Shown here in pieces: positions 31,817-40,604 of a stretch of DNA of 64,000 nucleotides. The notes under the pieces were generated by a model. That model was not told the origin of the DNA and did not search any database. It saw nothing but the letters and a program-made list of their open reading frames with translations. Position 1 is the stretch's first letter; every line of letters begins with the position of its first letter. The DNA lies in the NCBI RefSeq assembly GCF_002899825.2, contig NZ_PPED02000004.1:496001-560000 (forward strand), given 5' to 3'. Both the position numbers and the translations under genes were made by a program. This DNA comes from Chryseobacterium phosphatilyticum. GTDB taxonomy: Bacteria; Bacteroidota; Bacteroidia; Flavobacteriales; Weeksellaceae.

Positions 31817-32701
31817 TTAGAAAGTAATTTTATAAGTTCCTGTGGATGATGTATTAGCTTTTTCTGCTTTTACATATTTCTTTACCCAGGCCACAGAGGT
31901 AGATGATACACAAGGATCAGAAACACCCCCCACTCTTCTTGCAGAAACCACATTTCCGGCTTTATCCACAGTATAAGCTATAGTAATTGATCCACTCGCT
32001 GTACAACTGTGAGAAGGTTGCGCTCCTCCCCGTCCCATTGTTCCCGGAATATATCCTACCAGCTTTCTGTCAATTCCTACTTTACTGTCTCCGTTTCCAT
32101 CTCCGCCTAAAGGATCTCCGGCATTTCCAATTCCATCCCCGGTTCCCTGGCTTCCAGCTTTTGTGCCTCGTCCTCTGATCAGATTTCCAATGGCAGCATT
32201 CCCTTTTCCATCTCCGTTTCCTGTTTTAGCATTTGCAGTGGCAGCGCCTGATTTTTTAGTGTTTTTAGAAGTATTTGTACTGGTTGCTTCTTTTTTTTCA
32301 GCCTTTTTAGATTCCTCTTTCTTAGGAACTGTATTTTTCGAACTTTTGCCGGTGATAATCTTCTCCTTTGCTTCTACTTTTTTGGGTTCAGGAGCCGGTT
32401 CAGGTTTTACCACCGTCTTCGTTTCAGGTACAGGTGTTTCAGCAGGTTCCGGGGTTACTTCTTCGGTTGCTGCAGCTAAACTTCCGGGTTGTTCTGCCGG
32501 TTCTTCAACACCATTCCCGTTTCGGTTATCTCCAAAATTAACCAGCATGGTGGTTACCACTTCAGGGTCTTTATCCAGTTCAGGTTTTAATTTATATAAA
32601 AAAACAAAAAGCAAAATGGCAGCCCAGATCAGAATAGAAAGCAGAGCACTTTTTATTCTATCTTTATTTTCGTCATTCCTATTTGCTGTATAGCTTCTCA
32701 T
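31817..32701 (-). CDS. tonB: TonB-type energy transducer
   Basis: This encodes 294 residues. One transmembrane helix (about 17-36) anchors it in the inner membrane. A Pro/Glu/Lys-rich linker (about 68-150) spans the periplasm, followed by a Gly-rich segment (about 165-215) and a short TonB C-terminal domain (about 225-294) with I-A-Y-T-V-D-K-A-G-N-V near residue 240. It transmits proton-motive energy from ExbB/ExbD to outer-membrane receptors. It is the third gene of an exbB-exbD-tonB cluster. The name is by domain layout and context. Confidence 0.88.
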   Translation of the reverse strand: MRSYTANRNDENKDRIKSALLSILIWAAILLFVFLYKLKPELDKDPEVVTTMLVNFGDNRNGNGVEEPAEQPGSLAAATEEVTPEPAETPVPETKTVVKPEPAPEPKKVEAKEKIITGKSSKNTVPKKEESKKAEKKEATSTNTSKNTKKSGAATANAKTGNGDGKGNAAIGNLIRGRGTKAGSQGTGDGIGNAGDPLGGDGNGDSKVGIDRKLVGYIPGTMGRGGAQPSHSCTASGSITIAYTVDKAGNVVSARRVGGVSDPCVSSTSVAWVKKYVKAEKANTSSTGTYKITF

Positions 32702-32721
32702 CTTTACTATTGATTCTTTCC

Positions 32722-33120
32722 TTATTTATCTTTAACTGTTGCTATGGCAATGTTAAATTTATTTTTTTCAGCGATCTCCATCACAAAAACCACATCTTTA
32801 TGAAGCGTGTTTTCATCTGCTCTGATGGTAAATGATTTATTAGGCTGGCTTGCCAGTTTAGCCACTATAATCTGCTCAAGCTCCCCTTTATTTACAGGAT
32901 TATCATCCACAAAAAATGAGCCATCGGGCTTAATACTTACCGTCAATGGATTTGGAATATTATCTTCTGTGGCTCCTGCCTTAGGGAGATTCACATCAAT
33001 AGCACTCTGATTTGCAGCAGAAGATGTTATCATAAAGAAGATCAGCATCAACAGGATAACGTCAGTCATCGCTGCTAAACTGAATTCCGGATTCGCTTTA
33101 TTTCTTCTCTGAATTTTCAT
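32722..33120 (-). CDS. exbD: ExbD/TolR-family biopolymer transport protein
   Basis: This encodes 132 residues with one N-terminal transmembrane helix (about 13-33) in which the functional aspartate is visible (A-M-T-D-V-I-L-L-M-L-I-F-F, Asp20). The periplasmic domain follows (V-N-L-P-K-A-G-A-T-E-D). It uses the proton gradient together with ExbB to drive TonB. It sits 93 bp after exbB and 20 bp before tonB on the same strand. Confidence 0.93.
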   Translation of the reverse strand: MKIQRRNKANPEFSLAAMTDVILLMLIFFMITSSAANQSAIDVNLPKAGATEDNIPNPLTVSIKPDGSFFVDDNPVNKGELEQIIVAKLASQPNKSFTIRADENTLHKDVVFVMEIAEKNKFNIAIATVKDK

Positions 33121-33213
33121 CTGTTTATTCTTATATTTTTAATGATCAGATGGAATCGCTCAAATTACTATTCCCTAAAGAACTTTCTTTATCTGCGATT
33201 TCATAAGAAAGAT

Positions 33214-33918
33214 TTATAAAGGTTTATTGATAAGATCTAAAAATTCTCCAGACATATTCTGAGCCTTCAAAACAAACTTATCGATTCTGGTTAAAAGAAT
33301 ATTATAACAGAAGTTTGCTGGAATAGCAACTGCAAGACCTACCGCTGTTTGTCCTAAAGCAGTATAGATACCCTCAGAAAGTGTTTTTGGTGAGAATGAT
33401 CCCGTAGCATGAGATAAGTTAAAGAACGCGATAATCATCCCGATAACCGTTCCCAAAAGTCCCAGCATAGGGGCAATACTCGGAACCACTGCCAAAAGAT
33501 TCAGGTTTTTCTCCATATTGGCTACTTCTACCTGTGCCTGCGCTTCCATAGCACTAACAATATCAGAAACAGGTCGCCCTAATCTGGAAATTCCCTTTTC
33601 AAGGATTCTTCCTTCCGGTGAATTCTGTGTTTTACAATAATCACTGGCAGCTTCAATCTTGCCTGCTTTGATAAAATCTTCAATATTGTTCATGAAATTG
33701 GAATCCGTCTTTGAGGTTAGCCTTTTAATAAAGAAAAATCTTTCAAAAAACAGATACAAAGAGAATACGCCCAGCAGTAATACGGTCACCATCACTATTT
33801 TAGCGAAAGCTCCTCCATGGAACATGATCTTCCAAAATGAAAATTCTAAATTATCTGTGGCAACTGCGGGTGTAGCGATTTGTGCAAATACAATCTGTGA
33901 AAGTTCCGTTAACAGCAT
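33214..33918 (-). CDS. exbB: ExbB/TolQ/MotA-family proton channel
   Basis: This encodes 234 residues with three transmembrane helices (about 35-60, 135-165 and 180-205). The family signature occurs near the second helix (A-P-M-L-G-L-L-G-T-V-I-G-M-I) and the third (A-L-G-Q-T-A-V-G-L-A-V-A-I-P-A). It forms the pentameric channel of the Ton motor. It is the first gene of the exbB-exbD-tonB cluster, with a TACATTTG promoter box 30 nt upstream. Confidence 0.93.
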   Translation of the reverse strand: MLLTELSQIVFAQIATPAVATDNLEFSFWKIMFHGGAFAKIVMVTVLLLGVFSLYLFFERFFFIKRLTSKTDSNFMNNIEDFIKAGKIEAASDYCKTQNSPEGRILEKGISRLGRPVSDIVSAMEAQAQVEVANMEKNLNLLAVVPSIAPMLGLLGTVIGMIIAFFNLSHATGSFSPKTLSEGIYTALGQTAVGLAVAIPANFCYNILLTRIDKFVLKAQNMSGEFLDLINKPL

Positions 33919-33947
33919 TAATGTGTATTTTATTAAAGTTTCAACGA

Positions 33948-33955
33948 CAAATGTA
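33948..33955 (-). promoter_or_regulatory. -7 promoter element for exbB-exbD-tonB
   Basis: On the minus strand TACATTTG is a perfect TAnnTTTG match, giving a leader of about 23 nt before the ATG at 33918. A -33 TTTG is not clear. Confidence 0.5.
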
Positions 33956-34090
33956 GTGGAATATTATGAATTGAACTCTTAAAAATTGCTTAAAAACAAC
34001 TTAAATTTTGTTATGATTTACAAATAGCAAATTTCTTTCCAAAAGAAATTTTGAAAAGAAATTGGTTATCGAAAAAGATAAAGATATCGG

Positions 34091-34552
34091 TTAATCTTCG
34101 TCTACCACGATATCATCCTGCTTAAATTCACATTTTAATCTAAAAGGAATCGGCGTATCTGATCCTGTGTAGAAATCATCGATGGTTCCTTTCCAGATCA
34201 CTTCAAGCTCTCCTTCTTCGTTTCTTTCAAAAAGAAGCTCATTGTCATAAATATAGGCCTCTTCATCATCGAAAAGATCTACTTCTGTATAAGTTTCCTC
34301 GTCAGAATCGTTGATTTTGATAGTTTTCCCTTCAATTTCCGTCGATTCGATAGGAAAATCGAAGACTTCAAGTGAAAGTTGTGGAAAGTTGTACTGTAAT
34401 GAATCATCATCTACGTGATCCAAACTGTCATCCGTTATTATTTCAACCTCTAAAAAGTGTTGCTGGTTGCTGTAGATTGCTTTACAATAAGTATTTCTGA
34501 TATTGTATTTTAGCGTTTCCTCCGGATGGTAAATTTTTAAAATCCCTTTCAT
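34091..34552 (-). CDS. Conserved acidic hypothetical protein
   Basis: This encodes 153 residues. The composition is strongly acidic (D-D-S-L-D-H-V-D-D-D-S-L, L-F-D-D-E-E-A-Y, and D-D-I-V-V-D-E-D at the C-terminus), with beta-rich spacing and no signal peptide or membrane helix. I do not recognise the family. It is a cytoplasmic protein transcribed alone; both flanks are intergenic (172 and 169 bp). The acidic surface could mean protein or metal binding, but that is only inference. Confidence 0.6.
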   Translation of the reverse strand: MKGILKIYHPEETLKYNIRNTYCKAIYSNQQHFLEVEIITDDSLDHVDDDSLQYNFPQLSLEVFDFPIESTEIEGKTIKINDSDEETYTEVDLFDDEEAYIYDNELLFERNEEGELEVIWKGTIDDFYTGSDTPIPFRLKCEFKQDDIVVDED

Positions 34553-34668
34553 TTTTCCTTAAAAAAGAACTGTAATAATATGATTGTTAAACGTTTTAGA
34601 CAAAGATAAAAAATTGATTTAAAGTTAAAAGGATTTTGAAAATTATTTTTTTAAAATCAGGTAACATG

Positions 34669-34702
34669 TTGATTCGTGATCCCCTAATAATACTTACTTT
34701 TG
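34669..34702 (+). promoter_or_regulatory. Promoter for the DUF885 gene
   Basis: A TTG at 34669-34671 is followed after 23 nt by a perfect TAnnTTTG (TACTTTTG) at 34695-34702. The ATG at 34722 is 19 nt further on. Confidence 0.6.
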
Positions 34703-34721
34703 CTTCATAAAGATTCTGAAA

Positions 34722-36518
34722 ATGAAAAAAATTTTGTCAAAAAGTATTTTAGGACTGGGATTAATGGTTGCTCTTGCTTCGTGTAAGAAGTCTGATTCCC
34801 CTCTTACCAAAGTGACTCCTTCTAATCTGGACTCTATTGCATCCAATTACTACGAGCAGTATCTTAAGCTATATCCTTTAGATGCTACTTCTCAGGGAGA
34901 TTCCAGATACAACGATCAGTTGCCTATCAACATTGATAAAGATTTCATTTCAGGAGAAGTTGCCTTTTACCATTCAGTACAAAAACAACTGGAACATGTA
35001 GACTATAAAACACTTTCTGATGAAGATAAAGTAGTATACGATGTACTGGATTATACATTGAAAGATAAAATTGAAGCGTACGCGTATCACCCGGAATATA
35101 TTCCGTTTACCCAATTTGGAGGCCTTCCTTTAACTTTTCCTCTCTATGGAAGCGGACAGGGAAGCCAGCCTTTCAAAACAGAAAAGGATTACAACGACTG
35201 GCTAAAAAGAATGGAAAAATTCCCGGATTGGATGAATGCTGCTACGGACAACTTCCGTGAAGGAATCAATAATAAAGTAGTTTTACCTAAAAAGCTGGTG
35301 GTCAAAATGATTCCTCAAATGAAAGCTGAGGAAATCATCACTCCAGATATGGAGAAAAACATTTTCTACGGCCCGGTTAGAAATTTCCCCAAGAGTTTTA
35401 CACAGGCTCAAAAGGATAAGTTTTCAGGACTTTACAAGGAAGCCATTACGAACAAAATTATTCCTGCCTATACCAAAATGGCAGCATTCCTGGAAAAAGA
35501 CTATTTACCAAAAGGCAGAGATACAGATGGCTACAACAGTCTTCCTAATGGAAATGAAATCTATAGCTATTATGTAAAAAGCTGGACGACAACAAAGAAA
35601 TCACCGGAAGAAATTAATAAAATCGGACAGCAGCAGGTTGCCATGCTTCGGTCTGAAATGGAAAAAGTAAAGCAACAGGTAGGCTTCACAGGATCACTTG
35701 AAGAGTTTATTACTTTTGTAAAAACTGATCCTAAAGCAATGCCTTATAAAACATCTAAAGATGTTTTGAATGGCTTCAACGGTATCCTGACAAAGATTAC
35801 TCCCAAACTGAAAACGATGTTTAATGTGACACCAAAAACAAAGTTTGAGATCAGACAAACGGAGAAATTCAGAGAAGCCAGTGCCAGTGCAGAGTATATT
35901 CCGGGAACTCCGGATGGGAAAAGGCCGGGCATATTCTATGTTCCGCTTCCTGACCCCACCAAATTTAATGTGACTTCAGGTATGGAATCTCTTTTTCTGC
36001 ATGAAGCCATTCCGGGACATCACTATCAGGTTTCTTTACAACAGGAGAATGAAAAACTTCCTAAATTTATGAGGTTTGGATGGTTTGGAGCTTATGGTGA
36101 AGGATGGGCACATTATTGTGAAACATTAGGCCCTGAATTTGGTTTATATACTGATCCATACCAAAAAATGGGATATTTAAGCGATCAGATGCTGAGAGCT
36201 GTACGATTGGTAGTAGATACCGGACTTCACACCGGAAAAATGTCAAGAGAAGAAGCGATCAAATATTTCTTAAGCAATATTTCTTACGATGAAGGGGCTG
36301 CTGTAGCAGAGGTAGAAAGATATATGGCCATGCCGGGGCAGGCTTTAGGATATAAGATCGGGTCCTTAAGAATCCGTGAATTAAGAGAAAAATACCAGAA
36401 AGAACTTGGAAAACAATTTAATCTTGCAAGCTTTCATGATGAAATATTAAGTCAGGGATGTCTTCCGCTGGATGTTCTGAACAGAAAGATGGAGCTTTGG
36501 GCTAAAAAGCAGAAATAG
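34722..36518 (+). CDS. DUF885 metallopeptidase-like lipoprotein
   Basis: This encodes 598 residues. A lipobox lies near residue 21 (A-L-A-S-C-K-K). The DUF885 domain fills the rest and has the putative zinc site H-E-A-I-P-G-H-H (residues 427-434), followed by E-G-W-A-H-Y-C-E near 463. These features resemble M2/M3-type metallopeptidases, so peptidase activity in the periplasm is plausible; the family is poorly characterised. It has its own promoter and a very strong terminator. Confidence 0.88.
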   Translation: MKKILSKSILGLGLMVALASCKKSDSPLTKVTPSNLDSIASNYYEQYLKLYPLDATSQGDSRYNDQLPINIDKDFISGEVAFYHSVQKQLEHVDYKTLSDEDKVVYDVLDYTLKDKIEAYAYHPEYIPFTQFGGLPLTFPLYGSGQGSQPFKTEKDYNDWLKRMEKFPDWMNAATDNFREGINNKVVLPKKLVVKMIPQMKAEEIITPDMEKNIFYGPVRNFPKSFTQAQKDKFSGLYKEAITNKIIPAYTKMAAFLEKDYLPKGRDTDGYNSLPNGNEIYSYYVKSWTTTKKSPEEINKIGQQQVAMLRSEMEKVKQQVGFTGSLEEFITFVKTDPKAMPYKTSKDVLNGFNGILTKITPKLKTMFNVTPKTKFEIRQTEKFREASASAEYIPGTPDGKRPGIFYVPLPDPTKFNVTSGMESLFLHEAIPGHHYQVSLQQENEKLPKFMRFGWFGAYGEGWAHYCETLGPEFGLYTDPYQKMGYLSDQMLRAVRLVVDTGLHTGKMSREEAIKYFLSNISYDEGAAVAEVERYMAMPGQALGYKIGSLRIRELREKYQKELGKQFNLASFHDEILSQGCLPLDVLNRKMELWAKKQK

Positions 36519-36565
36519 GTAATAACAAAAGGCGCTGGGTTAAAATCAGTGCCTTTTGTTATTAC
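36519..36565 (+). terminator. Strong terminator after the DUF885 gene
   Basis: A 19-bp stem (36519-36537 with 36547-36565, one G-U pair) with a 9-nt loop directly follows the stop codon. Confidence 0.85.
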
Positions 36566-36607
36566 AATATATTCTAAGAAATTGAAAAAGTTAAAACAAA
36601 AAATGAT

Positions 36608-37054
36608 ATGATCACAGAAAGTCTAAGATCTCTTTTCAACAGAGATTTAAATAAATTAAAAACAGAGATAGAAGCCTATCAGAAGGAAGAAAACCTTTGG
36701 AAAATTGATAAAAGCATTGCCAATTCTGCAGGCAACCTTAGCCTTCACCTGGTTGGAAACATTAATCATTTTATAGGAGCTCAGCTCGGAAATACGGGTT
36801 ATGTTAGAAACCGTGACCTTGAATTTTCCTTAAAAGATATTCCAAGAACAGAACTTATTGAAAAAATTGAAGCCACAGTGGCCATGATAGATTCCGTTCT
36901 ACCTCAATTATCTGAAGAAAATCTTAAAAAAGAATATCCATTGGTGGTGTTTGAAAACAAAATGACCACAGATTACTTCCTGATCCATCTGGTGGCTCAT
37001 CTGGATTATCATTTAGGGCAGATCAATTATCACAGAAGGTTATTGGATTATTAA
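36608..37054 (+). CDS. DinB-like (DUF1572) protein
   Basis: This encodes 148 residues. The four-helix DinB fold is suggested by metal-ligand-type histidines: H-L-V-G-N-I-N-H-F-I-G near residue 50, and H-L-V-A-H-L-D-Y-H-L-G-Q-I-N-Y-H near 125-140. Members of this superfamily bind metal and include bacillithiol- or mycothiol-dependent transferases; specific activity is unknown. No partner gene adjoins it. Confidence 0.8.
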   Translation: MITESLRSLFNRDLNKLKTEIEAYQKEENLWKIDKSIANSAGNLSLHLVGNINHFIGAQLGNTGYVRNRDLEFSLKDIPRTELIEKIEATVAMIDSVLPQLSEENLKKEYPLVVFENKMTTDYFLIHLVAHLDYHLGQINYHRRLLDY

Positions 37055-37150
37055 TTACCTTTTATCCATGTCAAGCGTCAAACCTTAACATGGATAAAAA
37101 TTTCAACTAAGCTCAGCCAAAAATCACAAAAGTTTATCTTAGTGAGAACA

Positions 37151-37771
37151 TTATTTCTCAAACATCATTTTTGTAATAAAATCCTTCTCTCCTTTTCCTC
37201 TTGCCGGAGAATACTCTCTTCCATAGAAAATAATCTGAAGATGAAGTTTATTCCATACTTCTTCCGGAAATAAATTTTTAGCATCACGCTCAGTTTCCAC
37301 TACATTTTTACCTGATGTCAGTTTCCATTGGGTCATCAGACGATGGATATGAGTATCTACCGGGAAAGCAGGAAATCCAAACCCCTGGCTCATGACTACT
37401 GAAGCGGTTTTATGCCCAACTCCCGGAAGTGCTTCTAATTCTTCATAAGTCTGAGGGACTATTCCATCATGCCTTTCCAGAAGAAGTTCTGCCATCCTTT
37501 TCAGATTTTTAGCTTTGGTATTGGAAAGTCCTATTTCTTTAATTAACTCTTTAATTTCGAATTCTTCCAACTTTGCCATCCTTTGTGGCGTTCCCGCTAC
37601 CGCAAACAGATCAGGTGTTACCTGATTCACCTTTTTATCTGTTGTCTGTGCAGAAAGTGCTACAGCAACCATTAAAGTATAAGGGTCGGTGTGATCCAAG
37701 GGAATGGGCGTAGTAGGATATAATTTATCCAGTTCTATCTGAACGAGCTCAGCTCTTTGTTTTTTTGTCAT
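37151..37771 (-). CDS. nth: Endonuclease III lacking the iron-sulphur cluster
   Basis: This encodes 206 residues from the ATG at 37771; a TTG at 37792 is possible. It is a base-excision-repair glycosylase/AP lyase for oxidised pyrimidines. The helix-hairpin-helix A-L-P-G-V-G-H-K-T-A carries catalytic Lys121, and V-D-T-H-I-H-R carries Asp139, as in E. coli (Lys120, Asp138). E. coli Nth ends with four cysteines that hold a [4Fe-4S] cluster. Here the tail after F-Y-G-R-E-Y reads S-P-A-R-G-K-G-E-K-D-F with no cysteine, so the cluster is absent. The promoter of bcp overlaps its start. Confidence 0.93.
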   Translation of the reverse strand: MTKKQRAELVQIELDKLYPTTPIPLDHTDPYTLMVAVALSAQTTDKKVNQVTPDLFAVAGTPQRMAKLEEFEIKELIKEIGLSNTKAKNLKRMAELLLERHDGIVPQTYEELEALPGVGHKTASVVMSQGFGFPAFPVDTHIHRLMTQWKLTSGKNVVETERDAKNLFPEEVWNKLHLQIIFYGREYSPARGKGEKDFITKMMFEK

Positions 37772-37787
37772 GTAAGCCTTAAATTTG
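37756..37787 (+). promoter_or_regulatory. Promoter for bcp overlapping the nth start
   Basis: TTTG at 37756-37759 is followed after 20 nt by a perfect TAnnTTTG (TAAATTTG) at 37780-37787; the ATG is at 37805. The -33 element lies inside the first codons of divergent nth. Confidence 0.6.
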
Positions 37788-37804
37788 AACAAAATTAAAT
37801 CATT

Positions 37805-38254
37805 ATGCTGAAAGTTGGAGATAAATTACCTGAATTTGAAGGATTCAATCAAGACGGAGAAACAGTAACCACATCAAAATTAATTGGAAAAAAGCTGGTG
37901 GTCTTCTTTTACCCACAAGCCAATACCCCGACTTGTACAGTGGAAGCCTGCAACCTGAGTGATAATTATACTAAGCTAAAAAAGGCCGGATTTCAATTAT
38001 TGGGAGTAAGTGGCGATTCTGTAAAGAAACAGAAGAATTTCCACAACAAGTTTGCTTTCCCTTATGATCTCATTGCAGATGAAAACCATGATCTTATTGA
38101 AAAGTTCGGGGTTTGGCAAGAGAAAAAAACGTTTGGAAAAACCTACATGGGAATTGTAAGAACCACATTTATTTTTGATGAAAATGGCGTTTGTACAAGA
38201 GTAATTGAAAAAGTAACTTCAAAGGCTGCAGCGGAGCAGATTCTGGAAGGATAA
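37805..38254 (+). CDS. bcp: Thioredoxin-dependent thiol peroxidase (BCP/PrxQ)
   Basis: This encodes 149 residues. The peroxiredoxin opening (L-P-E-F-E-G-F-N-Q-D-G) is followed by Y-P-Q-A-N-T-P-T-C-T-V-E-A-C at residues 36-49, with peroxidatic Cys44 and a resolving Cys49 five residues later, as in BCP/PrxQ. It reduces hydroperoxides in the cytoplasm using thioredoxin. It is transcribed divergently from nth; both genes deal with oxidative damage. Confidence 0.95.
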   Translation: MLKVGDKLPEFEGFNQDGETVTTSKLIGKKLVVFFYPQANTPTCTVEACNLSDNYTKLKKAGFQLLGVSGDSVKKQKNFHNKFAFPYDLIADENHDLIEKFGVWQEKKTFGKTYMGIVRTTFIFDENGVCTRVIEKVTSKAAAEQILEG

Positions 38255-38273
38255 TTTTTTGAACAACAGATAT

Positions 38274-38311
38274 AAAAAAAGCTTTCACAGCTATTTGTGA
38301 AAGCTTTTTTT
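38274..38311. terminator. Bidirectional terminator between bcp and a GNAT gene
   Basis: A perfect 16-bp stem (38274-38289 with 38296-38311) with a 6-nt loop ends in A and T tracts, so it acts for both convergent genes. Confidence 0.9.
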
Positions 38312-38318
38312 ATTTATT

Positions 38319-38852
38319 TTATTCTGTTTCGTAGTAATTCAGTTCTTCAGTTTCTCCAGGAAGAATGACATGTTTTTTAAACTTTAAACCCAATTTTTCG
38401 ATCAATTTTTGGGAAGAAACATTCTCTTTTGAAATGATGGCTGATATTTTTGTTAATCCAAATTCATCCATTCCAATAGATTTAACCTTCTGAGCAGCTT
38501 CGAAAGCATACCCTTTCCCTTCAAATTCTTCCAGTAAAGAATAGCCTATATCCACAATATCAAGCCCTTCTCTCTCGAAGATTCCCACTGCTCCTACTTT
38601 TTCATGTCCTTCTTTTGTTACTAAAAGGTAGTTTCCAAATCCAAGTCTTTCAATCTGTGGGACAAATCTGTTTAGGATATAGTTTTCAGCATCTTCAATA
38701 CTATTAACATTGCGATTGCCAATATGCTGAATAAATTTTGGTCTGTTATAAAGTTCAAAGACAAAATCACGATCGTCATGGGACATTGGGCGGAGTATTA
38801 ATCGTTCCGTCTCATAGGTATTATTTGCGCTTGGGTGTTTTTTGGGGCTCAT
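38319..38852 (-). CDS. GNAT-family acetyltransferase
   Basis: This encodes 177 residues. It opens with Y-E-T-E-R-L-I-L-R-P-M (residues 13-23) and has G-A-V-G-I-F-E-R near 92, V-D-I-G-Y-S-L-L near 104, G-K-G-Y-A-F-E-A near 115, and N-V-S-S-Q-K-L-I-E-K-L-G near 144. It acetylates an unknown acceptor with acetyl-CoA. Its start lies 32 bp inside the upstream gene, which suggests translational coupling; no other ATG precedes the conserved fold. Confidence 0.88.
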   Translation of the reverse strand: MSPKKHPSANNTYETERLILRPMSHDDRDFVFELYNRPKFIQHIGNRNVNSIEDAENYILNRFVPQIERLGFGNYLLVTKEGHEKVGAVGIFEREGLDIVDIGYSLLEEFEGKGYAFEAAQKVKSIGMDEFGLTKISAIISKENVSSQKLIEKLGLKFKKHVILPGETEELNYYETE

Positions 38853-39486
38853 CTTTCTTTGGTTCTTCTTTTTTTTCGACCTTTAAAAGTCGTGGGTTAT
38901 TAGCACATTTTTTATTATAAAGCTCAATATATGTCCCATTGTCTTTAACATTCATTACAACCCCTGTAGCCTTATTTACAGTTAAAGTATAATGTGTTTT
39001 CTGATAAGGACATTCTTTTGAAGTTAGTTTTCCTAAATCAAGGTAATAATTAGACTTATCTTCATGGTAATTACCTGCCAGATCTTTAAATTCTTCATCC
39101 ACAACATAGCCATCTGAGGCCAGAACAATTGATGCTTCCTGAGCATTATCAATCTTCCCGACGAATTTTTTAAGAGCCTCCGTATCAACAACATAGTTAA
39201 TCTTCCCTCCTTGAGAATAAGCAATATAATAAAAACTATCCTCACTTGGAAACAAATTGAAGCCCGTAAACTGAGGGGTATAACTTATCGTCCCTCCGGA
39301 AGTTTTAATCTCCTTCCCTTTACCGTAGCTATTGTATACCAATACCCAGGAATCTACGTTATCATCAGGATCTATCTGTTGTAAAATATTCGGAATGCTC
39401 GAAAATTTTTTCTTCTCCTGAGCGAATCCTAAAATTCCTAAAAATAAGAATATAATAATGGTAAGTTGGGTTGTAGTTCTCTTCAT
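38821..39486 (-). CDS. Secreted hypothetical protein
   Basis: This encodes 221 residues with a signal peptide (I-I-I-F-L-F-L-G-I-L-G-F-A-Q, cleavage near residue 23). The mature region is beta-rich with no family I recognise. It ends with a highly charged tail (K-K-E-E-P-K-K-D-E-P-Q-K-T-P-K-R-K). Two cysteines in the C-terminal third (E-C-P-Y and K-K-C-A) may pair. Likely periplasmic; function unknown. Its last 32 bp overlap the GNAT gene. Confidence 0.6.
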   Translation of the reverse strand: MKRTTTQLTIIIFLFLGILGFAQEKKKFSSIPNILQQIDPDDNVDSWVLVYNSYGKGKEIKTSGGTISYTPQFTGFNLFPSEDSFYYIAYSQGGKINYVVDTEALKKFVGKIDNAQEASIVLASDGYVVDEEFKDLAGNYHEDKSNYYLDLGKLTSKECPYQKTHYTLTVNKATGVVMNVKDNGTYIELYNKKCANNPRLLKVEKKEEPKKDEPQKTPKRK

Positions 39487-39519
39487 AGCTTGATAATCAG
39501 CAGAAAATATACCAAAAAT

Positions 39520-40602
39520 TTACATAAACTTCTCGCCCTTTTTGAAGTTTTTGAGATCAAGCACATAATCTTTAATCAATTGATCATTATTACGCGGACA
39601 AATAAGAAGTGCTTTATCCGTATCAACGATAATAAAATCCTCAAGACCATCGATGATCACCGCCTTATTGTTGTTTTTTAATCGAATAATATTTCCTTTT
39701 GAATTATAGGCAAGTAAATGCTTCAGTTTTACAGCATTACCATTCTTATCTTTATCAGTATTCTCGTACACTGATGTCCAGGTTCCCAGATCACTCCATC
39801 CTAAGTCAGCTGGAATGACATACACATTTTTTGCTTTCTCTAAAATTCCGTTGTCGATAGAGATTTTCTGAACTTTCGGATAAATGGTTTCAATACAACT
39901 ATCCTCTTTTTCTGAGTTGTATTCACAAGCCATGAAATGTTGCATCATTTCAGGAAGATAGAGTTCAAAAGCATGGTGAATACTTTTTACATTCCAGACG
40001 AAAATTCCTGCATTCCAAAGAAAATCACCACTTTCTAAAAAGCTTTGGGCGATCTCCAGAATGGGTTTTTCGGTAAATGTTTTAACTTTAAAATACTCTG
40101 AACCCTTTTTTTCTACAAACTGGATGTACCCATATCCTGTATCAGGTCTGGTTGGGGTAATTCCCAGAGTCACAAGATAATCGTGTTTTGACGCAGCATC
40201 AAAAGCAAGCTCTACTTTTTCCAAGAATACATCTTCCTTAAGGATTAGATGGTCTGCCGGCAACACAATCATTGTCGCGTTAGGATCAATTTCAGCAATT
40301 TTATTAGCCATATACAGGTTACAAGCCGCTGTATTTTTCATCAAAGGCTCACCAACGATATTTTCTTCAGGAATTTCCGGAAGTTGCTGATGAGATAATG
40401 CTACATATTCTTTATTTGTGATGACAAATATCTGCTCTTTAGGAATTACCTTACTGATTCTATCATAGGTTTGCTGAATCATAGTGCGGCCTGTTCCTAA
40501 AATATCCTGAAACTGTTTGGGAAACTTCTGCGTACTCATTGGCCAGAATCGACTTCCGATTCCTCCCGCCATTATTACACAGTATCTATCTGATTTTAAC
40601 AT
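39520..40602 (-). CDS. manC: Mannose-1-phosphate guanylyltransferase
   Basis: This encodes 360 residues. It makes GDP-mannose from GTP and mannose 1-phosphate for polysaccharide synthesis. The nucleotidyltransferase signature G-G-I-G-S-R-F-W-P-M-S followed by K-F-P-K-Q-F is at residues 13-31. The F-V-E-K motif and W-N-A-G-I-F-V-W near residue 190 are present. There is no C-terminal isomerase (cupin) domain, so it is the monofunctional form. It starts 2 bp after the SprT-like gene ends. Confidence 0.93.
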   Translation of the reverse strand: MLKSDRYCVIMAGGIGSRFWPMSTQKFPKQFQDILGTGRTMIQQTYDRISKVIPKEQIFVITNKEYVALSHQQLPEIPEENIVGEPLMKNTAACNLYMANKIAEIDPNATMIVLPADHLILKEDVFLEKVELAFDAASKHDYLVTLGITPTRPDTGYGYIQFVEKKGSEYFKVKTFTEKPILEIAQSFLESGDFLWNAGIFVWNVKSIHHAFELYLPEMMQHFMACEYNSEKEDSCIETIYPKVQKISIDNGILEKAKNVYVIPADLGWSDLGTWTSVYENTDKDKNGNAVKLKHLLAYNSKGNIIRLKNNNKAVIIDGLEDFIIVDTDKALLICPRNNDQLIKDYVLDLKNFKKGEKFM

Positions 40603-40604
40603 TC

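Noticed and set aside
32163..32693. 176-codon plus-strand frame opposite the tonB gene
   Set aside because: It mirrors the Pro/Glu/Lys-rich linker of TonB on the other strand, giving a Phe/Ser/Ala-rich low-complexity product without start context.
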